64,000 nt of DNA from Streptomyces sp. NBC_00390 (GTDB lineage: Bacteria > Actinomycetota > Actinomycetes > Streptomycetales > Streptomycetaceae), in the NCBI RefSeq assembly GCF_036057275.1, contig NZ_CP107945.1:3968001-4032000 (forward strand), written 5' to 3'. Both the position numbers and the translations under genes were made by a program. Positions 1-9,749 of the stretch are shown piece by piece. The notes under the pieces are model-generated. The model saw only the letters and a program-made list of their open reading frames with translations, did no database searches and was not told the DNA's origin. The first letter of the stretch is position 1. Each line of letters starts with the position of its first letter.

Positions 1-31
1 TCGCATGCCGATCGTCACCCACACGAGGTAA

Positions 32-580
32 CTACAGCGCGGCAGGCCGTGGGCGGTGCTCCGGGCGCGCACCGTGCACCGGCGCGCCTACGCAGGTACG
101 GGTCACCACCAGCCGGCCCTCCTGCGGATACGCATGCCATGTGCGCCACCGCACCTGGCCCTCGCAGCGCTGGGCGAGCATCGCGGTGAACGCGTGCGGC
201 GAGCCGGGGAACGTGCCCGCGAGGCCGTTCGGATGGTCGGTGACCAGGGCCAGCAGCTCCTGCGCGCGCCCGGCGAACGACCCTCGCGAGAGGGTCTCGA
301 CGCGCGCGGCGAACTCGTACTCCCAGTCGCCGAGTCGCTCGGCGACACCGAGAGGCAGCGGAGTGCTGCTGCCGGGGATACAGGCGACGGTCTCCGAACA
401 GGTCCCCCGATCCTCCTCGAGCAGCACCTGGTGGGAAGCGCCGAGAAGTCTCAACTGCACTTTGGCTCCGGCGAGTTCAAGATCGAGAACGGCCAGGGCG
501 GGCAACGGCTCCCGCCCCAGTGCCCAGGCGAGGTCTTCGGCTCGGGTGTCTGTGTAGGCGGTCTTCAGGGTCGTGAGCAT
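32..580 (-). CDS. DUF2617 family protein
   Basis: A 182-residue soluble protein of the actinobacterial DUF2617 family, recognised from its overall pattern: N-terminal MLTTLKTAYTDTRAEDLAWAL, a central CSETVACIPG segment, and an arginine/tryptophan-rich C-terminal part (VRWRTWHAYPQEGRLVVTRT). There are no membrane segments or catalytic motifs that I can name. The frame runs open upstream to 682, but ATG at 580 begins the conserved sequence; the extra 34 residues look like random high-GC translation. Function is unknown for the family. It is transcribed away from the small membrane protein gene at 929-1183, which lies on the same strand upstream. Confidence 0.8.
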   Translation of the reverse strand: MLTTLKTAYTDTRAEDLAWALGREPLPALAVLDLELAGAKVQLRLLGASHQVLLEEDRGTCSETVACIPGSSTPLPLGVAERLGDWEYEFAARVETLSRGSFAGRAQELLALVTDHPNGLAGTFPGSPHAFTAMLAQRCEGQVRWRTWHAYPQEGRLVVTRTCVGAPVHGARPEHRPRPAAL

Positions 581-865
581 GGGTCGGCTCCGCAAAACAC
601 ACTTCGGCAGGTGGGCACGTGGACCAGGGCACTCCAGAAACAGAGCGCAGAAGGTGGGGGGGTGGCCTGCTCGGGTCCACATGAGGTCCGAGGGCGGGAT
701 GGATCCAACAGGTTCCGACAGCGTAGGGAATCATGAAGTGCGCGGCGCCCACAGCGTTTTTACCCAATCTGGCATGGTTTCCATCCCCTCAGGGTCCCAA
801 AGGTTCAACTGTTCAACGGAGAACGGGTTACGCAGCGACGCGACAATCAGGAAGACGCCAACAGA

Positions 866-901
866 AAGGTGCCCGGCGGGAGTTCACCCACCGGGCACCT
901 T
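866..901. terminator. Rho-independent type hairpin
   Basis: Perfect 11-bp inverted repeat: AAGGTGCCCGG at 866-876 and CCGGGCACCTT at 891-901, loop of 14 nt. It sits just past the stop of the minus-strand gene at 929-1183 and probably ends it. The rest of the gene-free stretch 581-928 shows nothing I can identify besides the presumed promoter region of the DUF2617 gene. Confidence 0.7.
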
Positions 902-928
902 CACTTGCCGCGGACCAGCTGCCCCGTG

Positions 929-1183
929 TCAGCTGCCTCCGCCACAGCCGCCTCCGCCGCCGCAGGAGGACGAACCGCCCCCGCAGGACGAGGAGGAACT
1001 GCTGCAGGACGACCCGGCGCCGGACCCCCCGTCCCCCACCCACCAGCTGCCGCCGCCCGCGGCGGCGCTGCGGCGGCGCTTGCTCGTGCTGACCTTCCTG
1101 CGGCCGCCGCTCCGCGCAGCGGCCACCGAGACGGCCACGACGAGCACCAGACCGACGACCACAATGCTGATGAAGACCGACAT
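929..1183 (-). CDS. small membrane protein with Cys/Ser/Gly-rich tail
   Basis: 84 residues. Residues 1-24 form one hydrophobic segment (MSVFISIVVVGLVLVVAVSV), followed by a basic stretch (RRK...KRRR) and then an extreme low-complexity tail of about 40 residues made of Gly, Ser and Cys (clusters SSC, SSSC, GGGCGGGS). Five cysteines in the tail suggest metal binding or disulfide cross-linking, but no family is recognised. ATG at 1183 has a ribosome-binding stretch (GGACGGTGGGAG) upstream. A hairpin terminator at 866-901 follows. Some membrane TPM/TIGR04222-type proteins end in similar Cys-Gly tails, so it could be a truncated relative; this is inference only. Confidence 0.6.
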   Translation of the reverse strand: MSVFISIVVVGLVLVVAVSVAAARSGGRRKVSTSKRRRSAAAGGGSWWVGDGGSGAGSSCSSSSSSCGGGSSSCGGGGGCGGGS

Positions 1184-1240
1184 CACTCCCACCGTCCTTC
1201 TCGTTCCCCCGAAGCGAGCCCCCCGCGACGTCGCGTGACC

Positions 1241-1322
1241 GCTTCTTGCCTGTTCCTGCGGGCTTCCTGCGTGTGCGCTTCTTGCCTGTTCCTGCGGGCT
1301 TCCTGCGTGTGCGCTTCTTGCG
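1241..1322. repeat. 36-bp tandem repeat, 2.3 copies
   Basis: Two identical 36-bp units at 1241-1276 and 1277-1312, beginning GCTTCTTGCCTG and ending CTGCGTGTGC, followed by a partial third copy (GCTTCTTGCGTG). It lies in the 208-bp gap between the divergent genes at 1183 and 1392. The unit is a multiple of three, but no plausible gene reads through it. Confidence 0.9.
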
Positions 1323-1391
1323 TGAGAGGGGGATGCCCTCGGCCCCGTCGGCCCAAAGCAGACTTGAGGAACTCCAGAGGTTCGGCCCAGG

Positions 1392-2612
1392 ATGACGCCC
1401 ATGACAGGACGCGCTTCGGCATCTCGACCGCTGCTCAACCGCAGGCTCGCGGAATTCGGCACGACGATCTTCGCCGAGATGTCGGCGCTCGCCGTACGGA
1501 CCGGGTCGATCAATCTGGGCCAGGGCTTCCCCGACACGGACGGCCCCGAAGCGGTCAGGGAGGCGGCGGTGCGGGCCCTGCGCGACGGCCGGGGCAACCA
1601 GTACCCGCCCGGCCCCGGCGTCCCCGAGCTGCGCACCGCTGTCGCCGCCCACCAGCACAGCCGCTACGGCCTGGCGTACGACCCCGACACCGAGGTCCTG
1701 GTCACCGCCGGTGCGACCGAGGCGATCGCGGCCGCGCTGCTCGCCCTGGTCGAGCCGGGCGACGAGGTGATCGCCCTGGAGCCGTACTACGACTCGTACG
1801 CGGCGTGCATCGCGATGGCGGGCGGCGTACGCGTGCCGGTGACGCTGCGGCCTGGGGAAGAGTCCCGCGGCACAGCCGCGGACCGGCACTTCCGCCTGGA
1901 CCTCGACGAGCTGCGGGACGCGGTCAGCGACCGGACGCGGCTGATCCTGCTCAACACGCCGCACAACCCGACCGGCACCGTCCTGACCCCGGCGGAGCTC
2001 GCCGCGATCGCCGAGCTGGCCGTCGAGCGCGATCTGCTGGTGGTCACGGACGAGGTGTACGAGCATCTCGTCTTCGACGGCGAGCATGTGCCGCTCGCCT
2101 CGTTCCCGGGGATGCGCGAGCGCACGGTCACCATCTCGTCGGCCGGCAAGACGTTCTCGTTCACCGGCTGGAAGGTCGGCTGGGTGACCGCGGCGCCGGA
2201 GCTCGCCTCGGCGGTCCGCTCGGCCAAGCAGTTCCTGACGTATGTCTCGGCGGGGCCCTTCCAGTACGCGGTCGCCGAGGCGCTGGCACTGCCCAAGGAG
2301 TACTTCGACGCGCTCCGGGACGATCTGCGGACCAAGCGGGATCTGCTCAGCGAGGGGCTGTCGGCGGCGGGCTTCGGCGTGCACCGCACGGCGGGCACGT
2401 ACTTCGTCACCACCGACATCCGCCCGCTGGGCGAGGACGACGGCTTCGCCTTCTGCAGGGCGCTGCCCGAACGGTGCGGCGTCGTCGCGATCCCGAACGC
2501 GGTCTTCTACGACCACCGTGAGCAGGGCGCGCCCTTCGTACGGTTCGCGTTCTGCAAGCGCGTCGAGGTGCTCCAGGACGCGGTCACCCGCCTGAAGTCC
2601 CTGGCCCCCTGA
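1392..2612 (+). CDS. pyridoxal-phosphate-dependent aminotransferase
   Basis: 406-residue class I/II fold-type I aminotransferase. Visible motifs: NLGQGFPDTD near residue 41 (substrate loop), TAGATEAI near 105, NTPHNPTG with Asn192 contacting PLP, TDEVYEHL with Asp220 and Tyr223, and the Schiff-base lysine Lys253 in SSAGKTFSFTGW. The pattern (GQGFPD at the N-terminus, GKTFSFTGWKVGW at the lysine) is that of the methionine/kynurenine/N-succinyl-diaminopimelate aminotransferase group; the exact amino donor cannot be fixed from sequence. Two ATGs (1392, 1401) are possible; the second is better spaced from AGGA. The gene is single, ends at a strong bidirectional hairpin, and converges on the YbjN-like gene. 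Confidence 0.88.
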   Translation: MTPMTGRASASRPLLNRRLAEFGTTIFAEMSALAVRTGSINLGQGFPDTDGPEAVREAAVRALRDGRGNQYPPGPGVPELRTAVAAHQHSRYGLAYDPDTEVLVTAGATEAIAAALLALVEPGDEVIALEPYYDSYAACIAMAGGVRVPVTLRPGEESRGTAADRHFRLDLDELRDAVSDRTRLILLNTPHNPTGTVLTPAELAAIAELAVERDLLVVTDEVYEHLVFDGEHVPLASFPGMRERTVTISSAGKTFSFTGWKVGWVTAAPELASAVRSAKQFLTYVSAGPFQYAVAEALALPKEYFDALRDDLRTKRDLLSEGLSAAGFGVHRTAGTYFVTTDIRPLGEDDGFAFCRALPERCGVVAIPNAVFYDHREQGAPFVRFAFCKRVEVLQDAVTRLKSLAP

Positions 2613-2619
2613 CGACATG

Positions 2620-2657
2620 GGCGGGGGCGGTGGCCACCATGGACCACCGCCCCCGCC
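2620..2657. terminator. bidirectional terminator between convergent genes
   Basis: Perfect 14-bp stem (GGCGGGGGCGGTGG at 2620-2633 with its complement at 2644-2657) and 10-nt loop, placed between the convergent stops at 2612 and 2679, so it can serve both genes. Confidence 0.85.
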
Positions 2658-2678
2658 GGGCGCTGTGCGGCAGACGCG

Positions 2679-3224
2679 TCAGGCGTCGTCGGCCGGCTTC
2701 TCGTCGTCGGACGTGGCCTCGGCAGGCTCCAGGCCGAGCTGCTCCACGAGCCAGCGGTCGAACTCGATCGCCGCGCGCACCCAGCTGACCGTCGACGACA
2801 CGAAGTGCTCCAGGCTGACGCCGGTGCCGATCAGCATCTGGGCCTCGCCGATGAGGCGCAGGCTGGCCGGGGTGCCCTCCTCCTCGTGGGTGTGGGTGTA
2901 GACCTTGGGCCACAGAGTGCGGCGGTTCCAGTCGTCGATCGCGTCGAGAACCTTCGGCCGCTCCTCGATCGGGTGCGGACGGTCGTAGAACGTGCGCACC
3001 GAGAAGACCTGCTGCTCGTCCTCACCGCGGAACATGAAGTACGTGCGGAAGTCCTCCCACGGCGCCGCGAGGTCACCCTCGTCGTCGACGACGTACTTCA
3101 GCTCCATCTGCTCGAGAAGCTGCTTGACAAGATCCTGGTCGGGAACGACGGGGCCCGCCGGTCCTGCGGCCTGAGGCTGGGGCTTGCCCCCGAAATTCGG
3201 AATCGAGGACGGGTCGATGCTCAC
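2679..3224 (-). CDS. YbjN-domain protein (type III secretion chaperone-like fold)
   Basis: 181-residue acidic protein. A Pro/Gln-rich N-terminus (about 30 residues) precedes a YbjN/CesT-like alpha-beta domain (KQLLEQMELKYVVDDEGD, then WEDFRTYFMFRGEDEQ, and VRAAIEFDRWLVEQL near the end) and an acidic tail. The family is thought to have a chaperone-like or dimeric scaffold role; no partner is known here. The start is GTG at 3224 (VSIDPSSIPNF): AAGGGA lies about 8 nt upstream, whereas the ATG at 3284 has nothing. It is on the same strand as clpB, 108 bp downstream of it, so co-transcription with this chaperone gene is possible. Confidence 0.8.
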   Translation of the reverse strand: MSIDPSSIPNFGGKPQPQAAGPAGPVVPDQDLVKQLLEQMELKYVVDDEGDLAAPWEDFRTYFMFRGEDEQQVFSVRTFYDRPHPIEERPKVLDAIDDWNRRTLWPKVYTHTHEEEGTPASLRLIGEAQMLIGTGVSLEHFVSSTVSWVRAAIEFDRWLVEQLGLEPAEATSDDEKPADDA

Positions 3225-3332
3225 CGTGTATTTCCCTTCGAGCGGTTTCCAACATCCTCCCCCATGCCGGGCGGGGGCTGGCAACCCCCACTCGGCAGGT
3301 CCGCTCTCGGCTTACTCCGGGTCACCCGCGGT

Positions 3333-5954
<2,622 letters not shown>

Positions 5955-6019
5955 GTGTGCTCTCTCCTCCTTGCGGGTGGGACTCTTCCCTCAACACTGA
6001 CTCATTCAGCGTGCATAAA

Positions 6020-6040
6020 GTTGAGTCTATTCCACTCATG
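6020..6040. promoter_or_regulatory. HAIR element (HspR operator) upstream of clpB
   Basis: GTTGAGT-CTATTCC-ACTCATG matches the HAIR consensus CTTGAGT-N7-ACTCAAG with correct spacing and imperfect outer bases. It lies 66 bp upstream of the clpB start, in the clpB/oxidoreductase intergenic region. HspR itself is encoded at 9750-10202. Heat would relieve repression. Confidence 0.85.
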
Positions 6041-6076
6041 GTGTTGACGGGCAGAACCCGAAGGTAGGTTCCGCCC

Positions 6077-6490
6077 ATGGCCATCGATCCGCGCAATCCC
6101 GACGCGTCCTATCTCGCCTTCTGGCGCGAGTACCACATGTCCACTCTGACGACCCCGCGCGCGGACGGCAGTCCCCACGTGGTCGCGGTGGGCGTGACGT
6201 ACGACCCGGAAGGGGGTACGAACGGGATGGCCCGGGTGATCACCAACAAGCACAGCCGCAAGGTCGCCAACATCCTGGCCGCCGGACCCGAGGGGGCACG
6301 CGTCGCCCTCTGCCAGGTGGACAAGGGCCGCTGGGCGACGCTGGAGGGCGTGGCGCGGATCCGCACCGAGACGGAGGTCGTCGCGGACGCGGTGAGCCGC
6401 TACGCGGAGCGCTACGGGCGCACGCCGGCACCCAACCCGGACCGGGTGGTCATCGAGATCGCCCTGACCCGGGCGATGGGCCGCGCCTGA
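6077..6490 (+). CDS. F420/FMN-dependent PPOX-type oxidoreductase
   Basis: 137-residue split-barrel flavin-binding protein of the pyridoxamine-5'-phosphate-oxidase-like (TIGR03618-type F420-dependent) family. Features: FWREYHMSTLTTPRADGSPHVVAV (first strands of the barrel), ITNKHSRKVANI, and WATLEGVARI typical of these enzymes. It likely reduces or binds F420/flavin cofactors; substrate unknown. It is divergent from clpB, so the HAIR element between them could also influence it. It is followed by a strong hairpin at 6504-6548. Confidence 0.8.
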   Translation: MAIDPRNPDASYLAFWREYHMSTLTTPRADGSPHVVAVGVTYDPEGGTNGMARVITNKHSRKVANILAAGPEGARVALCQVDKGRWATLEGVARIRTETEVVADAVSRYAERYGRTPAPNPDRVVIEIALTRAMGRA

Positions 6491-6503
6491 CGGACGCGGG
6501 CAG

Positions 6504-6548
6504 CACAACGGCGCCATCGTGTTTCAGGTCCACGATGGCGCCGTTGTG
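6504..6548. terminator. strong intrinsic-type hairpin
   Basis: Perfect 18-bp stem (CACAACGGCGCCATCGTG at 6504-6521, complement at 6531-6548) with a 9-nt loop. It lies between the convergent ends of the PPOX gene (6490) and the mini-Rieske gene (6591). Confidence 0.85.
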
Positions 6549-6590
6549 TGGGGGAAGCACCTGAGCGATTTGAAACGACGGGGGAACCGC

Positions 6591-6908
6591 TCAGGCACTG
6601 CGGGGGGTGGCGGTGGTGTCGGGCTCGGCCAGCTGATGGTCGCGCTGGTCGAGATTGACAAAAATCATTCCGTACCGGATGGCGCAGCGGACGGGCTGCG
6701 GAGCACCTCGCGGGCGACGAAGGCATCGATAGGCGCGGACATCCTCGTCCTCCTCGCGCGCCACGACGATGGGCTCTCCGAACAAGGTGACCATCAACGA
6801 GTCGCCACGGTGGGGGATTGCCGTGACGAGGTCGATGAAATGCCACCCCGATCGGTAGGCCGTCGCCATCTCACGCCGGAAGACCCGGTCGTCCGGGGGA
6901 ACGGTCAC
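6591..6908 (-). CDS. mini-protein resembling the N-terminus of a Rieske oxygenase, cluster ligands lost
   Basis: 105 residues. The first half reads like the entry of a ring-hydroxylating oxygenase alpha subunit (FRREMATAYRSGWHFID, then IPHRGDSLMV and GEPIVVARE...VRAYRC). Where Rieske proteins have C-x-H, this has C-L-R-R-P-R-G, and the second C-x2-H segment is missing or replaced (C-A-I-R). The sequence then jumps to YGMIFVNLDQRD, normally found after the Rieske domain. It therefore probably cannot hold a 2Fe-2S cluster. GTG at 6908 overlaps the TGA of the upstream peptide gene by 4 nt (GTGA), so translation is coupled. A longer start at 6938 is open but would overlap more. Role unknown. Confidence 0.65.
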   Translation of the reverse strand: MTVPPDDRVFRREMATAYRSGWHFIDLVTAIPHRGDSLMVTLFGEPIVVAREEDEDVRAYRCLRRPRGAPQPVRCAIRYGMIFVNLDQRDHQLAEPDTTATPRSA

Positions 6909-7093
6909 GATGTCGCCCTCGCAGGAGCGGTGTCCCACCCACTGTCTGCCGGCGGAGCCATCGCCTGCACGCTGTCCCAGCCACTGTCCGGTGGGAAGTC
7001 GGCCAGTCCGAGGCCCATACCGCTCAGGGCGCCGAACGCCACGGTCGCAGAGAAGACAGTGGCAAGCACCGAGCGAAGCATTCTCACGCGCAT
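6905..7093 (-). CDS. small exported peptide with two DSGWD motifs
   Basis: 62 residues. An N-terminal signal-like segment (basic MRVRMLRS, then a hydrophobic stretch to about residue 30) precedes a short mature part containing DSGWDS at 36-41 and DSGWDT at 50-55, separated by a Pro/Ala/Met linker. The repeated Asp-Ser-Gly-Trp-Asp suggests a repeated recognition or modification unit. It is 4-nt coupled to the mini-Rieske gene and divergent from a HTH regulator. I do not recognise the family; a peptide signal or ribosomal peptide precursor is possible but unproven. A GAGGA sequence lies about 11 nt upstream of ATG 7093. Confidence 0.6.
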   Translation of the reverse strand: MRVRMLRSVLATVFSATVAFGALSGMGLGLADFPPDSGWDSVQAMAPPADSGWDTAPARATS

Positions 7094-7155
7094 AGTCGGC
7101 TTCGTCCTCACTTGATGGTTTCTTCTCCCCCGCACCACAGACGATGGCTCATTCA

Positions 7156-7185
7156 GGCATGTCAATGCCACAGGGACGATGCATC
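7156..7185. promoter_or_regulatory. inverted repeats between divergent peptide and regulator genes
   Basis: GGCAT-GTCA-ATGCC (7156-7169) and the palindrome GATGCATC (7178-7185) lie in the 129-bp region shared by the peptide gene (start 7093) and regulator (start 7223). They are candidate operators for the adjacent regulators; evidence is position and symmetry only. Confidence 0.3.
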
Positions 7186-7222
7186 ATGTTCCTGCACGTA
7201 CAAGACCCTGGGGGGTGGAGAA

Positions 7223-8233
7223 TTGCCGCATGTCGACACGAAACTGACACATCCCCATGCGGTCACCGAGCTGTGTCCCGAAGGATCGCGACTCTATGTC
7301 AGCGCACTGAGCACCGGGCGGATCGCCCGGATTGATGCGGAAGCCGCGCCCTGTCTCCTCGAGTTCGCGCTGTTGCACCCGGATCCGGACGATGCCAACT
7401 GGCTTCGCCCGGTTCCGCCGTCCGTCGCCCTGGCGCAAAGACTGCACCCCATTGAGCGCGAGATCCTGGACCGTAGGCGTGTGTCCATCGAACTGACCGA
7501 TGCTTTCGAGCCGTTCATGGCCATCAGTGCCCAGAACCCGGCGAGCACCCATGCGATCACGGTGCTGGAGGGCTTCGACCGGATCAACGCGGCGCTCAAC
7601 CTCGCCACGGCGGAGTGCCAGACGGAGATGCTGACGATCCAGCCCGGCGGTGGCCGCAGCGCCCATGTGCTCACGCAGGCCCTGGAGCGGGACCGCCCGC
7701 TGATCGACCGGGGCGTGAGCATACGCACGCTGTACCAGCACACGGTCAGGCACAGCCAGGGAACCCTCGCGTACGTCGAGCGGATATCCGCCGGCAAGGT
7801 GGAGATACGCACCCTCGAGGAGCTGATCGAGCGATTGATCGTCTTCGACCGCACGGTGGCGTTCATCCCCGCCCGCGACGACCGGCGCGTGGCCCTGGAG
7901 CTCCGCCACCCGGGCCTGGTGGAATACCTCATCAAGGTCTTCGAGCAGCTGTGGCGCCGCGCCGTACCGCTGACCGAGGAAGTCCCCTACGACCCGACTC
8001 CCGACGGCATTTCGGGCGTCCAGCGCTCGATCGCCAAGCTCCTGATCGAGGGGTACGTGGACGAGGCCATAGCGCGCAGGCTCGGCATGAACGTACGGAC
8101 CTGCCGTGCCCACATCGCCAAGCTGGCGGCGGCGCTCGGCAGCGGCAGCCGCGCCCAACTCGGCTATCTCATCGCCCAGTCCGGGATCCTGCGGCAGGAC
8201 CCCGGGCTCGTGACGGACACCGACGGCAATTGA
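7223..8233 (+). CDS. HTH regulator with TrmB/PLD-like sensor region, copy 1
   Basis: 336 residues. The C-terminus carries a LuxR-type helix-turn-helix (LLIEGYVDEAIARRLGMNVR, then CRAHIAKLAAALGSGSRAQLG). The middle (RTLYQHTVRHSQGTLAYVER, AFIPARDDRRVALELRHPGL) matches the phospholipase-D-like/TrmB-type sensor seen in many Streptomyces orphan regulators. It is paralogous along its whole length to the convergent gene at 8234-9238. Alignment with that paralog places the true start near HPHAVTELCPEGSRLYV; the only sensible codon is TTG 7223 after a G-rich sequence, although ATG 7112 is in frame. It is divergent from the DSGWD peptide. Ligand unknown. Confidence 0.8.
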   Translation: MPHVDTKLTHPHAVTELCPEGSRLYVSALSTGRIARIDAEAAPCLLEFALLHPDPDDANWLRPVPPSVALAQRLHPIEREILDRRRVSIELTDAFEPFMAISAQNPASTHAITVLEGFDRINAALNLATAECQTEMLTIQPGGGRSAHVLTQALERDRPLIDRGVSIRTLYQHTVRHSQGTLAYVERISAGKVEIRTLEELIERLIVFDRTVAFIPARDDRRVALELRHPGLVEYLIKVFEQLWRRAVPLTEEVPYDPTPDGISGVQRSIAKLLIEGYVDEAIARRLGMNVRTCRAHIAKLAAALGSGSRAQLGYLIAQSGILRQDPGLVTDTDGN

Positions 8234-9238
8234 TCATGGCCGACTCTCGCCGTCGGCCCGCAGCGGTTCCGGGAAGTCGAGCATCCCGGCCTGGGCTATG
8301 CGCACGCCCAGCTGGGCGCGGCTGCTGCTGCCGAGGGCCGCGGCCAGCTTGGCGATGTGATAGCGGCACGTACGCACATTCAGACCGAGCCGCTGCGCGA
8401 TGACCGCGTCCGTGTGCCCTTCGGCCAGCAGGGCGGCGATGACGCGTTCCCGGTGGGTGATGCCCTCGCCGCCGCCGAGCGCCGGGACGGGCTCGGCGAA
8501 GGGAACGGCCAGCCGCCACAGGCGGTCGAAGACGATGGCGAGATAGTTGATCAGCGCCGGATGCCGCACCTCCAGCGCGACGGAGCGGTCCGCGGTGACC
8601 GGGATGAACGCGACGGCGTCGTCGAACAGGAGCAGCCGCTCGATGCATTCGTCGAGCGTGCGCACCTCCACGGCACCTCCCAGCTTGTCCAGGTAGGCGG
8701 CCAGGGCCGGGCCGTGCCGGGCGACATGGGTGTACAGCGTGCGCATCTGCACCTGCTTCCGGGCCATTTCCTGTGCCAGGGGCAATGCCTTGAGCAGGAT
8801 CTTCTCGCGCCGGATCCCGTCGGGCTGCACAGCCCACATCCGCGTTCCGCACGCGGCGGTCGCCTGGTCGATGGCCGCCTCGATACGGGTGCGGCCGTCC
8901 AGCACCCGCAGCCCCTCGTCGCTCACCCCGGTCCGCACATCGAGACCCGCGAAGCGCTCGAACGTCGCGGCCAGTGCCGTCACGCGGTCGTGCGTCGCGG
9001 CGAAGTCCTCCTGGATGCCGTGCAGCAACCGGGACATGGCCACACGCGGAGGGGTCGGCATCAGCCACTGCATGTCCACCGGGTCGGGATGGAGCAGCGC
9101 CAACTCGACCAGGCACCACGCCTCTTCGGCCTCCTGGCGCGTGATGCGGCCCTTCTGCAGGGCGTGGGCGTACACCCGGTCCCCGTCGTCGCAGAGCCGC
9201 TCGGCCCCGTGCGGATGCGCCTCGGGCGCGTAGGTCAT
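8234..9238 (-). CDS. HTH regulator with TrmB/PLD-like sensor region, copy 2
   Basis: 334 residues, same architecture as the convergent paralog: N-terminal HPHGAERLCDDGDRVYA, sensor part (MRTLYTHVARHGPALAAYLD, AFIPVTADRSVALEVRHPAL), and C-terminal LuxR-type HTH (LLAEGHTDAVIAQRLGLNVR). ATG 9238 has GAGGAGTGGGAG upstream. Its stop abuts the stop of copy 1 (TGA TCA at 8231-8236), leaving no intergenic space and hence no terminator between them, so antisense transcription across the pair is likely. Which promoter it controls is unknown. Confidence 0.8.
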   Translation of the reverse strand: MTYAPEAHPHGAERLCDDGDRVYAHALQKGRITRQEAEEAWCLVELALLHPDPVDMQWLMPTPPRVAMSRLLHGIQEDFAATHDRVTALAATFERFAGLDVRTGVSDEGLRVLDGRTRIEAAIDQATAACGTRMWAVQPDGIRREKILLKALPLAQEMARKQVQMRTLYTHVARHGPALAAYLDKLGGAVEVRTLDECIERLLLFDDAVAFIPVTADRSVALEVRHPALINYLAIVFDRLWRLAVPFAEPVPALGGGEGITHRERVIAALLAEGHTDAVIAQRLGLNVRTCRYHIAKLAAALGSSSRAQLGVRIAQAGMLDFPEPLRADGESRP

Positions 9239-9690
9239 CGCTCCCACTCCTCGATGTGTCCTCAAACGTCCCCACCGGAAAGGGCGTTGGGCCGACGGGG
9301 TCCTGAACGGGGGCGAAGGCTGCCGCGATCATAGAGGACGTGGCACATCCCGCAGAGGGAAAACGGCGCCGCGGGCCGGGCCCCCTCAGCAAGTTGCGGT
9401 TCCACAAGCTGACGGTGCCCAAGCCGCGAAGAGTGCGCAAGAGTCTTCCTCAGGGACGCATCCGGCGGACCACGGCGCACTGACGGCGCCGGGGCCCGCG
9501 GCGCCCTGATCCGGCTGCCGCTCGCGGGTACGCCGGCCGCGTGGCCAGGACGCGGCCGACGGCGTCTTCCCCAAGATCGCGAACGGCGCTCATACACCCG
9601 CGGGTCGTTCCCCGCGGTCCTGGCAGTGCCGCGGGGAACGATTCGGGCGTACACCGACGACGGGTTCTCCCCCGAGTGCGGGGAGGACGC
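9239..9690. other. gene-free region with one inverted repeat
   Basis: No credible gene is seen: the open frames here lack a conserved or biased pattern. It holds the promoter region of regulator copy 2 and a perfect 13-bp inverted repeat (TCGTTCCCCGCGG at 9605-9617, complement at 9629-9641) that could be a hairpin or operator. Confidence 0.5.
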
Positions 9691-9738
9691 TACGGCGACG
9701 GGCCGGGAGAGCATCCGCTCTCCCGGCCCGTCGCCGTA
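9691..9738 (-). terminator. terminator of the dnaK operon
   Basis: Perfect 21-bp stem with a 6-nt loop: arms 9691-9711 and 9718-9738 (TACGGCGACGGGCCGGGAGA, one further G, and its complement). It begins 12 bp past the hspR stop and closes the dnaK-grpE-dnaJ-hspR transcript. Confidence 0.9.
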
Positions 9739-9749
9739 CAACTCACTGC

